Source: Brachycybe producta (Eukaryota; Arthropoda; Diplopoda; Playtdesmida; Andrognathidae). Taken from it: 64,000 bases of DNA. Made by a program: the position numbers and the translations under genes. How positions within the stretch are numbered: the first letter of the stretch is position 1; the number at the start of each line of letters is the position of its first letter. The notes beneath the pieces are model-generated. The model worked only from the letters and a program-made list of their open reading frames with translations. It was not told the origin of the DNA and ran no database searches. This document shows, one piece after another, positions 1 through 10,237 of the stretch. The stretch covers positions 4,344,903-4,408,902 of the forward strand of contig JAUPFP010000016.1 of assembly GCA_036925085.1 (NCBI GenBank). The letters are read 5' to 3'.

Positions 1-904
1 TGAAAAACACACTTTCGAGTTTCTTGAAAAACACACTTTCGAGTTTCTTGAAAAACACACTTTCGAGTTTCTTGAAAAACACACTTTCGAGTTTCTTGAA
101 AAACACACTTTCGAGTTTCTTGAAAAACACACTTTCGAGTTTCTTGAAAAACACACTTTCGAGTTTCTTGAAAAACACACTTTCGAGTTTCTTGAAAAAC
201 ACACTTTCGAGTTTCTTGAAAAACACACTTTCGAGTTTCTTGAAAAACACACTTTCGAGTTTCTTGAAAAACACACTTTCGAGTTTCTTGAAAAACACAC
301 TTTCGAGTTTCTTGAAAAACACACTTTCGAGTTTCTTGAAAAACACACTTTCGAGTTTCTTGAAAAACACACTTTCGAGTTTCTTGAAAAACACACTTTC
401 GAGTTTCTTGAAAAACACACTTTCGAGTTTCTTGAAAAACACACTTTCGAGTTTCTTGAAAAACACACTTTCGAGTTTCTTGAAAAACACACTTTCGAGT
501 TTCTTGAAAAACACACTTTCGAGTTTCTTGAAAAACACACTTTCGAGTTTCTTGAAAAACACACTTTCGAGTTTCTTGAAAAACACACTTTCGAGTTTCT
601 TGAAAAACACACTTTCGAGTTTCTTGAAAAACACACTTTCGAGTTTCTTGAAAAACACACTTTCGAGTTTCTTGAAAAACACACTTTCGAGTTTCTTGAA
701 AAACACACTTTCGAGTTTCTTGAAAAACACACTTTCGAGTTTCTTGAAAAACACACTTTCGAGTTTCTTGAAAAACACACTTTCGAGTTTCTTGAAAAAC
801 ACACTTTCGAGTTTCTTGAAAAACACACTTTCGAGTTTCTTGAAAAACACACTTTCGAGTTTCTTGAAAAACACACTTTCGAGTTTCTTGAAAAACACAC
901 TTTC
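1..904. repeat. 24-bp tandem satellite array
   Basis: About 37.7 nearly perfect head-to-tail copies of a 24-bp unit (TGAAAAACACACTTTCGAG followed by TTTCT). The array starts at or before the window edge and breaks at about 905, where the unit changes to TGGTGTTTC. Copies look identical, which implies recent expansion or homogenisation. The unit length is a multiple of three, so one frame stays open for about 300 codons, but this is a by-product of the repeat. The unit resembles the end of the dispersed foldback family A (AGTTTCTAAAACACTTTC then AAGTTTCT), and family A-like sequence follows directly. Confidence 0.97.
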
Positions 905-1020
905 TGGTGTTTCTCTAGAAAGAGTAACTAGAAAGTAATTTTGCTTCTGAAAGACAGAATAACTGAAGTTCGATTATACTTTTTCACTGTCTTCTTAGTG
1001 ATTCATTTAAACTCTTCTAG
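905..1020. repeat. Family A foldback element remnant next to the satellite
   Basis: The words CTAGAAAGAGTAACTAGAAAG and TTGCTTCTGAAAGACAG then AATAACTGAAGTT match the end region seen in other family A copies, such as 15170-15200 and 25230-25270. The satellite therefore sits inside, or grew out of, a family A copy. Confidence 0.6.
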
Positions 1021-1856
1021 TTTCTAAAGAAATTGAATTATGTTTAAATAACCAGCGTTCTATTTCGAGGTTGGCCCTCTTTAATTTTTCATATTTTTAA
1101 CAGCTGTTTACAAAAACGCGTTGTATAAACGTTTATAGATTAGCTTTTTTTATTATTCATTTTTGTTACACTTTTTATATTTTTGTTGATTCTTCAAGAA
1201 GAACAAGAAGAAGAAGAAGAAAAAGAAAAAAAGTTTCGATTTTGATCAAAATAAACAATGGAGAAAAACAATAACATGCGAATTTCAGACGGTTTCAATA
1301 TTTCTTCTTTTCTCCATTTTTTTTTTTACTTCTAGAATTTCAATTTTGTTAGCAAACAAAAACGAAATTGGATTTTTTTTTATATAAAAATGGGGGAGAA
1401 ATCTAAAAATATACATTATTTGTTCGCGATGCAAAATAAAACAGATTTATCAAGAAAAAGCTGTTTTACGAAGTGTAAAATGACAAAATGACACGACTTT
1501 TTGATTAGATATTTTTTGTTGAAAAATGTCGAAAACATTTTTTTTTATTTTAAATTGTTTATTTTGTCAAAAACAAATTACAAACCCATAAAATATGCAT
1601 TTGTAATATAGTAAGCTAGAATAAAAGGGGATGAGAAGAAAGGTGTTTATTTAGCGCAGTGATTCTCAACAAGATTTCCGCGAGGAAGGCGGTGTCCTGA
1701 CTCCGGAGTTCCGCAAAAAATTTCAAAAGTTGGCCAAAAAAAATAGTAAATAAAAATAGTCAATAAATACTCTTCTTGTAAATAACACGTGTGTATTTTC
1801 AAAACGTTGTAGATGCCAAAATTAAAATTTTTCAGGAGATGGAAAACCTATTAATA
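1021..1856. other. AT-rich intergenic DNA with a possible hAT-like fragment
   Basis: No gene is visible. There are purine runs (GAAGAAGAAG at about 1200-1235) and homopolymer A/T. At about 1658-1735 the text CAGTGATTCTCAAC followed by GC-richer sequence looks like the edge of a hAT-type element, but I found no matching second end. Confidence 0.45.
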
Positions 1857-1860
1857 CTAA

Positions 1861-2448
1861 AGCCTCGTTTTCATGGTGATAGTTCTTTCATGAGAGTAGC
1901 TGTCATGAAATTGTTGCGATAGTTCACTCTCACGATAGCAACTGTCTACACGTCTTGAAGTAATGTGATAGTTCTGTCACATGACAGTGTGACGTCTACT
2001 TCACAGATATCATTGAGTCAACTCCCTCCAGAAGCCAAATTTCCCTACAAAGTGGATATTTCCCTACAAGCGGTCACACAACAACTATTACTATTGCGAC
2101 AGTACTATCAACAATATCTAGTCAAACGAGATAATGTGACAGGCAGTTAGAAATAGGTCAGAACTTCAATTAACCCTTGTTATGATGACCGGCAACTTCT
2201 AATTGGCTGGTTATGTAGTCTGTCGTTGAAAAGGGCGGAGCAAGTGACGTCAGACTACATAACCAGCCAATTAGAAGTTGCCTGTCATAACAAGGTCGGA
2301 GCCAACTGAAGTTCTGATCTATTTCTAACTGCCTGTGATAGTGTGACAGTGCTATCGCAATAGTGCGATAGTGACTATCATGTGGTCTGCATGATGATAG
2401 TTTTCGCGATAGTTGCTGTCATGACAGCAACTATCGTGGAAACGAGGC
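1861..2448. mobile_element. Foldback transposon with GCCTCGTTTTCA ends, carrying a nested element
   Basis: The left end reads AGCCTCGTTTTCATGGTGAT. The right end is its inverted counterpart (CTATCGTGGAAACGAGGC). Internal blocks of GATAGTT/AACTATC make it foldback over much of its length. The flanks are CTAA on the left and TTAA on the right, consistent with a decayed TTAA target duplication. A second palindromic element (2140-2335) is inserted in the middle. A broken right-end copy lies at about 16600-16655. Confidence 0.75.
2140..2335. mobile_element. Palindromic element, family C copy 1 (nested)
   Basis: Inverted ends CAGGCAGTTAGAAAT and ATTTCTAACTGCCTG bound a nearly fully palindromic 196-bp unit. 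TGA occurs directly on both sides (2137-2139 and 2336-2338), a plausible 3-bp target duplication. The unit contains a TGACGTCA palindrome at 2245-2252. It interrupts the larger foldback element at 1861-2448, so it inserted later. Confidence 0.8.
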
Positions 2449-2973
2449 TTAAAGGCATAAAATATTGTAATACAAATTTACAGGAAGCTAAAAAAAAATG
2501 AAGAGAATTCATTAAAAAATTATTAATCAGTATTAAGCTAGAGTATTTAAAAAAAATTAAACTTAAATTCCAAAAAACGTTGTAAATGCCAACATGCAAC
2601 ATACTGTATGTTGACAAGTTGTCGCTATAGTGACACTAGCAGCATTACAACGTGACCTATAGTCACAAAGTGATATTGGCCATGTTGCCACTTGAATTGC
2701 TACTATTGGCTGTTACAACGTTATGACTTGCACAACAATTCTACTTCCGTTTTTTACCACTAGGAACAGCCATTTCGTGACAAGCAAATTTCCTTTGCAA
2801 AAAGCATGGCGTTTGCAACCCATTTTCGATTAAAAACGTATATTACCCTTATGTGGCATTTACAACGTTATGGAAAATGCACGCCTCAAATACTCTTTTT
2901 ATTCAAAAGTATGAATTAATTGTTATTTATTAACTCTGCTATTAACTACCCTAATAGGTGTCAACCAGATAGA

Positions 2974-3157
2974 CAGGCAATTAGAAATCGGGACGAACAG
3001 AAGTTGGCTCCTCCCTTTTTATGACGAACGCAACTTCTAATTGGTTGATTATGTAGTCTGACGTCACATGCTCCGTCCTTTTCAATGTCGAACCACACAA
3101 CAAACCAATTAGAAGTTGCGGAGCCAACTTCTGTTCGTCCCGATTTCTAATTGCCTG
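2974..3157. mobile_element. Palindromic element, family C copy 2
   Basis: The inverted ends CAGGCAATTAGAAATCGGGA and its reverse complement are almost perfect, and the unit folds on itself. It shares the internal words CAACTTCTAATTGGTT and TAGTCTGACGTCAC with copy 1, including TGACGTCA at 3059-3066. The flanks (AGA and TAC) show no clear target duplication. Confidence 0.8.
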
Positions 3158-3242
3158 TACCAGATAAGGGCTCCTCCGAGATTTTACGAAATATTTCAAG
3201 GGAAACTAGAATTGTAAATGTTAGGGGTTACTTTCATACGGA

Positions 3243-3493
3243 GCACTTTGTGGCGCCACATAAAGCAGTTGTTTTTGGCAGACCATTGATTACATAAAAG
3301 ATATTCCACACTTGAAACCACCACCACCGTTTATTTTTGCAATGAAGTCAGTGGTGATGAGTGGTTGCGTCTGACCACCACCACCACCACCTGTTTGTCA
3401 GAGATTATACAAGTGGCTCGCCACTGACAGCAGGCTTATTATTTTCAGTGGTGGTTTATGGGAAAGCAATCCGTGGCACCACAAAAGTGGTTC
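3243..3493. mobile_element. Foldback element with CACTTTGTGGCGCCAC ends
   Basis: The left edge has CACTTTGTGGCGCCACA. The right edge has the inverted form (GTGGCACCACAAAAGTG). The interior carries runs of CCACCA triplets and partial inverted repeats. A related element lies at 21105-21270 with the same terminal words. Boundaries are approximate and no target duplication was recognised. Confidence 0.55.
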
Positions 3494-4246
3494 TACTTAA
3501 AAAAAAATTTTTTTTAATAATTTTTTTATAATTTAAGTGTTTTTTTTTTGTTTTTAAAAATTTTCAGAGAGGCCAAAAAAAAAAGGACCCAGTTTGCCAA
3601 AAAAAAAAATCAATCCACACAGCTTTTAACTAAAATAAAAAAGGTAAAATGGTTGTGTTTTATATAATATATATTCAAGTGTAATCAGAAAAGATTGTCT
3701 CTAATAATTAACTCTGAATTGTTTTCTAAATTTATGATAAGATATCACGATGAGAAATTGAGTTGTGTGCGTGTTTCTCGCAATGTGTTCACATGTGGTG
3801 AGAGATACAACATGGATGCGTGATATTATTTCCACTTCAAAATGATTGATTGACAACCTTGTTCTTTCTAGTCTAGTATATATAGACTAGTGTGTCCAGG
3901 GTTTAAGCAGAATATATAGAGAAGGAGAGAGAGAGAGAGAGAAAAAAAAATACTACTGTGATCACATATGCATTTGAGATTTTTTTTTTTGTTCTATTTT
4001 AGCTAAGAGTGTTCGTTGGTTGTTGCTATTGATCGTGTCAAGATATTTTTTCACCCTTGACAAACACACACCAAACTCCCCTCAATTGTTGTCTTGTTTC
4101 TTCTTAATATTCAGTAAATTCATAAAAAAAAATGAAATTGTCTTTCAAATTAAGAGGGCTCCATAGAAGAAAAAAAATACTTGTGTAAATGCAAGGTAGA
4201 TGGCGCCTGCAACATCCATAGGTGGCGAACTACACTCGCCAATTAC

Positions 4247-4675
4247 TTGAAATGTTAAGTTGGTAGGAAAATAATTGCGGTTTTTTTTTTGTTTTCTCAG
4301 CTAATAACGAAATTTATGAATTAATAATTGACTTTATTAATCGAATTAACACATTTTTTGCCAATTAATTACAAGTTTATTTATTCCTGGTTGTGTAAAA
4401 TTACGGAGTCCTGGAGTTGATAAAATCTGGAAATACATTTTGACGACAGCTACGCTGTTGAAGATATTTGTTTCTTGTACTTTTTCAATTCAATAGCCTA
4501 AATGGAAATACAGTTAACAATAAACGGACCGCAACTCAAATACGGACCGCAAAATACACTTTCTAATCATCTTAACACATACACAATGTAATAACACTTA
4601 CATATTGAAAACAATTGAGTTTAAATTGCAGTAAACAAAAACCGCAATTATTTTCCTACCAACTTAACATTTCAA
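4247..4675. mobile_element. 429-bp element with 39-bp near-perfect inverted ends
   Basis: TTGAAATGTTAAGTTGGTAG at 4247 continues for about 39 bp and is matched essentially perfectly in inverted form up to 4675. The long identical ends imply a young insertion. Removing the element and one flanking AC joins CAATTAC to TTAAGG, restoring the family A/B junction motif seen elsewhere (CAATCACTTAAGG). The interior is AT-rich with no open frame, so it is non-autonomous. Confidence 0.8.
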
Positions 4676-4677
4676 AC

Positions 4678-5010
4678 TTAAGGTGGCTGAATATATATTT
4701 ATTTTGCTTTTTTCCAACCAGAGGGCGCCACCGCAGTGGCTATGTTCCATAGACATTTTTATGAACATTTTAACGCAGAAACGACAAGTAGACGTTTTGA
4801 AAAAAATCAAATTGTTTTCAAAACTAGAATGGTAAAAATTATACTAAATTTTTTTTTTCATGGCAACATTTGTTTTTGGATTTTTCCATTGATATTTCAT
4901 GAAAAACTATTTATTTCGCCTTTTTTCAAACTTGTCATAAAAAGTTTTATTTTGAAAGTTTGTTATGAAAAAAAAAAGCTTATCCAAAGAACCTGCGCCA
5001 ACTATTCTTG
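4678..5010 (+). mobile_element. Family B element, truncated copy
   Basis: It starts TTAAGGTGGCTGAATATATA and continues with the family word GAGGGCGCCACCGCAGTGGC, then CCATAGACATTTTTATGAAC, AAACTAGAATGGTAAAAATT and a core related to family A. The usual inverted right end is missing. A tRNA-like SINE head follows at 5028. Confidence 0.65.
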
Positions 5011-5027
5011 TTTTTCTATTTGTGTTT

Positions 5028-5215
5028 CATGGGTTGGTTCGTGGATGATTCCGTATGTCGGTCGTTCTATTAACCTGCCTGATGTTGGTTGTCGTTGGTT
5101 CGATTCCAGCACTTGCCAAAGTGTTTCTTTGAAATTTAATTCACAACCACGGCACGGAGTAAGCGCCTTCTTAGTGGCTTTATTTCGTGTTCACTGTGAA
5201 AATTAAAATAACTGT
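5028..5215 (+). repeat. tRNA-derived SINE-like head, copy 1
   Basis: An A-box-like stretch (TTGGTTCGTGGATGATTCCG) is followed about 55 bp later by a perfect pol III B box, GGTTCGATTCC. After it comes a conserved tail (ACTTGCCAAAGTGTTTCTTT, then AGTAAGCGCC, AGTGGCTTTATTTCGTGTTC and AAATTAAAATAACTG). Two related copies lie at 30290-30460 and 33958-34170. It is not a usable tRNA: I cannot fold a complete cloverleaf with matching acceptor arms. Confidence 0.7.
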
Positions 5216-5375
5216 TCTGGTCTTATCATCATTGTTCGTTATTCTCGAATAATTGATTTCGTCGAGCAGTAACATTGAACGAATTCTTTTTTTTAAATTT
5301 TGTTAAAATTACCATGTTTTATGAATTACAGCTGAGCTTTGAGAGCTCTTTGCTTAATTTTTTGTTAGAAACTAG

Positions 5376-6026
5376 AGGCTGGGGTTGGTGTATAGATATT
5401 TATTTTGATTTTGTTCCACCAGACGGCGCTCTTGCAGTGGCTAATGCTAAACTCCATAGGCGTTTTTTGTAAAATTGTCAAGCGAGCGTTTTTTGTAAAA
5501 TTGTCAAGCGAGCGTTTTTTTTTTTTTTGATGATTATGCTAAAAGTTTTTTACATGACAATGTTATAAAAAATAAACTATTTTATAGTTGAGTTTGAAAA
5601 TAACCCGTTTTTAGGTTTTTCCATTGAAATTTCATGAAAAACTATTTTTGCCTTTTTTTTTTCAAACTTTCATAAAAAGTTTAATTTTAAAGATATCATC
5701 TTTAAAAAAAAACTTTTAGCATTCTCACCAACTATTCTAGTTTCTAAAACACTTTGAATTTTTTTTTTTGTAATGTTTCTCCTGAAGAAAAAAACAGGCA
5801 TCTGTAGACAGCTTCAGAATTTCTTTGGCTCCGCCCTTTTATGAACGTCAGACCAAATATCAACCAATTACAAATATAAAGGGCGGAGCATTTGACATCA
5901 GACCAAGTAACAAACCAATTAGAAATTGATGTATGCTCAAAGAAATTCTGAAGCTGCCTGAAAAACGCCACAGCAGTGGCGCCATCTTTTGAGGACAAAA
6001 ACAAAATATCTATTCAGCCACCTTAG
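5376..6026 (+). mobile_element. Family B foldback element with nested family C insertion
   Basis: The left part reads TATAGATATTTATTTTGATT, CCAGACGGCGCTCTTGCAGTGGC. The right end is the inverted form (GCAGTGGCGCCATCTTTTG, then AAATATCTATTCAGCCACCTTA). The middle has the family core (AAAAAGTTTAATTTTAAAGATATCA). Family C copy 3 (5795-5960) is inserted near the right end. A tandem duplication of about 33 bp (AAAATTGTCAAGCGAGCGTTTTTT) sits at about 5462-5528. Confidence 0.7.
5795..5960. mobile_element. Palindromic element, family C copy 3
   Basis: CAGGCATCTGTAGACAGCTTC at the left and GAAGCTGCCTG at the right are inverted. The internal words GGCTCCGCCC/GGGCGGAGC and CAACCAATTA are shared with copies 1 and 2. 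AAA flanks both sides and could be the 3-bp target duplication or simply the A-run. It is the most diverged of the three copies. Confidence 0.7.
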
Positions 6027-6139
6027 CCAAGCCCCACGTACACTGTGAGCGGCAGTCCGCAGCAACAAACACTGCCTCCCAAAGACCGAATTTCACATTT
6101 GTCTCATAGTTTATTGGATATATAATTAATAAAAAATAT

Positions 6140-6253
6140 GTATTTTTTTTTTTTCGTTTTTCTGCTGCAGACAAAGTTTAACTCGATCCTGTAATTAGCC
6201 GGCCCCCATTTTGACGTCGGTTCACTTGTTGCTACCACCACACCACAGCAACC
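6140..6253 (+). promoter_or_regulatory. Putative 5' UTR splice acceptor and leader of the galactosyltransferase gene
   Basis: A long T tract followed by TTTTTCTGCTGCAG at about 6157-6170 is a textbook acceptor. The next 80 bases up to the ATG have no in-frame upstream start. I infer that the coding exon is joined to an upstream 5' exon (cis or trans spliced) that I cannot place. Confidence 0.45.
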
Positions 6254-7306
6254 ATGGATCTAACCCGTTGGGAACGTGGAGCCAGATTCTGGACCATAAT
6301 TTTTATATTCATATTTGTTTACTTTTTCAATGGTTTCTGGTATACTTGTACTCTCGTACAACAAGTACCACGAACGTCCACATATATTCGTTGGTGGGAG
6401 GTGAGAGATCCGGTCAATCTGACATTGCTCAACGACACTGGACGTTTGACGACACTTTTGGACCTACAAAACTTTCGTTTTCTTTCGAATCATCTACGGT
6501 GCGATCGTGACGATATTCTAATGGTGATTTTTGTGCACAGTGCTCCGAGCCACTTTACAAAACGGATGGCGATCCGTCGGACTTGGGGTCACGAGGGTAA
6601 TTTCGTTCACGAGGCGGTGAGACTCGTTTTCATGATAGGTGAAGTACAGAACGACGAGACGCAGACTCGAATACGTGACGAGGATCGTCGATACAACGAC
6701 ATAATTCAAGGCAACTTTATCGACACGTATCGTAATCTAAGTTACAAACACGTGATGGGACTTAAGTGGGTTTCGCACTTTTGCCATCAGGCAAAATATG
6801 TTTTGAAGGCAGACGACGATATTTTTGTAGATCCGTTTCAGATGGCCAGTCATCTTAAAGGACGATTCGGGGTTTCGGCTCCGAGAGATCTGATGCTGTG
6901 CTTCCTCTATCGTAAGCCGTTCGTCAAACGTAGCCGTCGTAGTAAGTGGTACGTGTCCGTAGACGAATACAGTGGCAGCTACTATCCGCCTTATTGTGCG
7001 GGTTGGGGTGTGATTATGTCTATGGACGTGGTCTTTAATCTTTATATGGAATCTTTTAACATCCCGTATTTTTGGGTCGACGATGTTCTCGTGACTGGTA
7101 TCTTGGCCGAACGTATCGGTGTTCAGCACGTGGATCTGAACGATAAGATTCAGATATCGGATAGAGCCGTAGCGAGGTGGTTGGCAAATCCAAACATTGA
7201 ACAACCGTATCTGTTCGGATTTCCCGAAACGGATGTCGAATCGTTTTATACTTTATGGAACAAAACTTTACAGTATTATCAATCGATCAATTCTGATAAA
7301 AGATAG
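6254..7306 (+). CDS. Beta-1,3-galactosyltransferase-like glycosyltransferase (GT31), single coding exon
   Basis: The 350-aa protein has the layout of a Golgi type II membrane enzyme: a short cytoplasmic tail, one hydrophobic anchor at about residues 12-29, a stem, then a catalytic domain. GT31 hallmarks are visible: RRTWG at 108-112, the metal-binding DDD at 187-189 (context KADDDIFVD), YPPYCAGWG at 244-252 and WVDDVLVTG at 274-282, where many family members have E-D-V. Sequons are present in the stem and catalytic part (N55, N60, N161, and NKT near the C-terminus). The family transfers galactose or N-acetylglucosamine from the UDP-sugar in beta-1,3 linkage; the acceptor cannot be told from sequence. 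The ATG at 6254 follows ACAGCAACC and precedes the tail and anchor as expected. An intronless coding region is common in this family. Codon use is GC-richer than the flanks, as in the other real genes here. Confidence 0.92.
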   Translation: MDLTRWERGARFWTIIFIFIFVYFFNGFWYTCTLVQQVPRTSTYIRWWEVRDPVNLTLLNDTGRLTTLLDLQNFRFLSNHLRCDRDDILMVIFVHSAPSHFTKRMAIRRTWGHEGNFVHEAVRLVFMIGEVQNDETQTRIRDEDRRYNDIIQGNFIDTYRNLSYKHVMGLKWVSHFCHQAKYVLKADDDIFVDPFQMASHLKGRFGVSAPRDLMLCFLYRKPFVKRSRRSKWYVSVDEYSGSYYPPYCAGWGVIMSMDVVFNLYMESFNIPYFWVDDVLVTGILAERIGVQHVDLNDKIQISDRAVARWLANPNIEQPYLFGFPETDVESFYTLWNKTLQYYQSINSDKR

Positions 7307-8100
7307 CAAAATTATTTGCTTTTTTGGGGGGGATTTTTATTATTATTATTATTATTATTAAAAAAGTTGACTTTAAATTAATGTGTGTGGGGGGGGGGGG
7401 AGTTTTTGTGGTTGTTGTTCGAACTTGTGTCTTGTTGTTTCTTATTCCGATTTTTTGTTTTTCATTTACTCTTTTTTTTTTAGTGTTGACGTAAAAGTTA
7501 ATCGACAAGTGAAAAATTAACCATTTTTTTTTTTCGGAAAATTATTCTATTTAAATGAATTAATTTTTTTAAACATCGGTTGAAACAACGATCTATAAAA
7601 ATTAGAGATGCTCACAGTAGTAAATTACAATCTGTTGCAAGTTGAAATCAGAAAAAAAAACATTTTTTTTTTCAGTCATCGAACCTGGTTTGAGACTAAT
7701 TTCTAGTCTAGACAAGATTAGTTCTAGATACTTAGTCTGTGAACTGTTAACCTCTAGTCAGGTTCTTTGATTTGAGGTCAAAGTTGTAAATTACAATCTG
7801 TAGCAACCTGAAAATGCGTTTCTATTCAAAGAACCTCTTTAGAGGCTCAGGCTAGAGTTATAGCCTAGGCAAGATTAGCTCTGGATGCTAGTTTGACCTT
7901 TAACCTGCGACTCTGTTAAACATCTAGTGAAGTTTTTTAATTCTAGTTAGGAGTTGTTACAGGTCAAAGGACCTGTTTAGAGACTAGATTTCTAGCATGG
8001 ACAAAAAAAAAGTTTTAGGTCCTAGTTTGACCTTTAGCTTCTGGATTCGTAACTTCTAAAAAGGTTCTTTGTTACTGCAATAAATTGTAATAATTATAGA
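7307..8100 (+). other. 3' region of the galactosyltransferase gene with microsatellites and dispersed repeats
   Basis: After the stop come a poly-G run, an (ATT)n run at about 7336-7360 and a second G run at 7391-7401. From about 7600 there are diverged repeats with the words AAATTACAATCTGT and AAGAACCTCTTTAGAGGCT, relatives of which recur at 9890-9960, 10250-10330, 11320-11350, 11630-11700 and 19570-19610. A possible poly(A) signal AATAAA lies at 8079-8084, but this placement is uncertain. Confidence 0.4.
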
Positions 8101-9238
8101 CTCTAAACAGTCTCGCTAATTAAAAATGCATTCAATTATTTTGGCCTTAGTTAAATAATGGTTAAAGTAACTCATTTCATACTAGTATACAGATTTCATT
8201 GTTATTATTATTGCAACAGATTAAAATTTACTAAAATTGTGTCTGTAAGGCCCGGTTCACGTCAAGCAGAAGAAAATGAAACAGAAACTCAATGGACACT
8301 CGGTGTCCAACACACGACATCCTTCTCGCGGCCACACTTGTGTGTCAAACTATCTTTCATCCAGCGTTGGAAGACAATTCGATGCATTCTGCGTTCCAGG
8401 CTGAAATATTTTTTGATGTATTTCGGCATAAATTGATTTTGGATTTATTAATTTCGGTTTTTATTATTGTTTCAGAAAATAAAATGAAAAAAAAAAGATG
8501 AAAGTTCGATTTATAAATAAAAGATTTGAAGTATTATTTTTTCATTTGACACAAACTTTTATGTCACACTAAAAATGAAATAAAATTCATTTGTTGTAAT
8601 TTTTTTAAGTGTTATTAATAATATTGTGTTTTTTTGTATGTGTTTGTGGTGTACATTTTGACCTTATTGGTTCTGTTAATATTTCCTGCTCAAACAAACA
8701 CAAAAAAAAAATTGTAAAATTTTGAAACAATATATCAGCCATAACTCAATATAGCTGTTTTTTTCTTTTTCTCTCACATCATCCTCTTTATTAACTAAAT
8801 ATATAATAATGCTAATGATTTTTTACTTAAAATATGTTAATTATTATTACTGTTCTTTATTAATATTTGGAATTTATTTTTTTCCGCTCTTTTTTCTCTC
8901 TTTAGCACTTGTTTTCCAACATTTTTCACTTCATTAACATTTGAAGAAGAACAACAAAAAAAAAACAGCAACTCAACAGTGACTTTTTTTAAAATGTTGT
9001 TTGTGTTGTGTTATTGTTGCTCAGGGGATTTTTTGGGTCTCAAATAATTTGCCAAAATATTCAAAATACGTGTTTTTTGTTTTTGTTTTGTTTTTTCAAA
9101 TATGGAAGCAAAATTATATAATTGTAACTAAAGTAACAAGTTAGACAACTTGCAGGGCCACATTTTCACGAAATAGTTGATGTAGTTTTTATTTAAAACA
9201 AAACACATAGAACTGTGGGACTTTTTGGTTTCTTTTAA

Positions 9239-9581
9239 GACCTTTAACACACTGACTACTTTTTGACTGCAAAATGAGACGACTTGAATAATCGTCAAAT
9301 AAAACGCCAATAAGAGTAATCGTCCGATTTTTGGCTTTTATTCAGTTTGGTGGTGGTTCAATTTTACGCTTATTCAGTATAGTGTTCGAATTGGCGCTTT
9401 TTCAGTTTGGTGTTTGTTCACTTTGGCGATTATTCAGTACTACCTGCAAAAAGAAGTCGCAGGTTGTTGGGCTGTGTATTTTTTTTTAATGGAAAGACTC
9501 AAAAGTGGTCGGTTTTGGCGACAACCTGACTTTATTTCGCAGTTGAAAAGTAGTCAAAAAGTGGCCTGTGTTCCAAAAGAC
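9239..9581. mobile_element. TTAA-flanked foldback element (family D) with a nested 16-bp repeat block
   Basis: TTAA sits directly outside both ends (9235-9238 and 9582-9585). The ends GACCTTTAACACACTGACTA and, inverted, GTCTTTTGGAACACAGGCCA share a following CTTTTTGACT. The middle (about 9290-9450) is filled by a 16-bp repeat block unrelated to the arms. A related copy with ACTGCAAAATGAAG and GTGGTCGGTTTTG(A)CGACAA words is at about 19367-19517. Confidence 0.7.
9310..9450. repeat. 16-bp alternating minisatellite-like block
   Basis: Units of about 16 bp alternate between TTCAGTTTGGTGTTTG-like and TTCACTTTGGCGATTA-like forms, giving a run of TTCAnTTTGG every 16 bases. The same two alternating units occur in the opposite orientation at about 49868-49985 (GAATAAGCGCCAAATT and GAACAAACGCTAAACT types). 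Confidence 0.7.
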
Positions 9582-10043
9582 TTAAATTTGGACATAACGT
9601 AGTTGATCATTTTAAAATATATTTTGTTTGATTTATAGTTAAGTCTCTGAAATACATGAAACAATGAAGGGAAAAAAACATGTTTTAAAATGGGATACAA
9701 GGCCAAAAAAAATTTGCTTTTTTTCAAAAAAGACTGTTTAGAGGCTGAATTTCTTCTAGATTTAAGCCTGTGACTACATTAGTTTCTATTTTTTTAAAAA
9801 AGCATATTGTTTTATATTTATTTATAACTAAGGCAAAAGAAATTACGCTTGTTTTCAATCAAAGAGATCTAGAGACTAGAATTCTTTTAGAGATAGTTGA
9901 TTTTCGATTTTTTTTTAGATTACGTGAAGAACGTGTTTAGAGGCTAGAGTCTCGCTGCCTTCAACTTAATTTGGTCGTTAAAATGTTTTTGAAAAGTCGC
10001 CTGTGTACCAAGACCCTTAGATCTAATGGAAACAGTGCTTTAA

Positions 10044-10233
10044 CGCTTGCACACTACATCGGATCGGAACGGAACGAATCGGAATATTTTCATAACAAAC
10101 ATTTGAATGGAGCCCCGCACACTACTAGCTTGGATCGGATCGGAAACGTCATGGCGGCGGGCTCCATTGAAATGCTTGTTATGAAAATATTCCGATTTGT
10201 TTCGACCCGATCCGAACTTGTGTGCGGCAAAGC
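10044..10233. mobile_element. TTAA-flanked palindromic element (family F) copy 1
   Basis: It is flanked by TTAA on both sides (10040-10043 and 10234-10237). The ends read CGCTTGCACACTACATCGG and, inverted, GCTTTGCCGCACACAAG. The body is foldback around GGATCGGAAC, GGAATATTTTCATAACAA and GGAGCCC. It has no coding capacity. A second copy with the same arms is at 20141-20341. TTAA duplication is the signature of piggyBac-type transposition. Confidence 0.8.
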
Positions 10234-10237
10234 TTAA

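Noticed and set aside
1-904. CRISPR-like repetition
   Set aside because: The units abut with no unique spacers, and the genome is eukaryotic.
24-938. 304-codon open frame of KNTLSSFL repeats
   Set aside because: It is the 24-bp satellite read in one frame. It has no ATG of its own (it opens at TTG), and identical nucleotide repeats show no codon-level variation.
5028-5110. A genuine tRNA gene
   Set aside because: A perfect B box is present, but I could not pair acceptor arms or place an anticodon loop, and related degenerate copies show it is a repeat.
6737-7204. 155-codon frame opposite the galactosyltransferase
   Set aside because: It is a shadow of a well-supported sense gene with conserved GT31 motifs and has no family features of its own.
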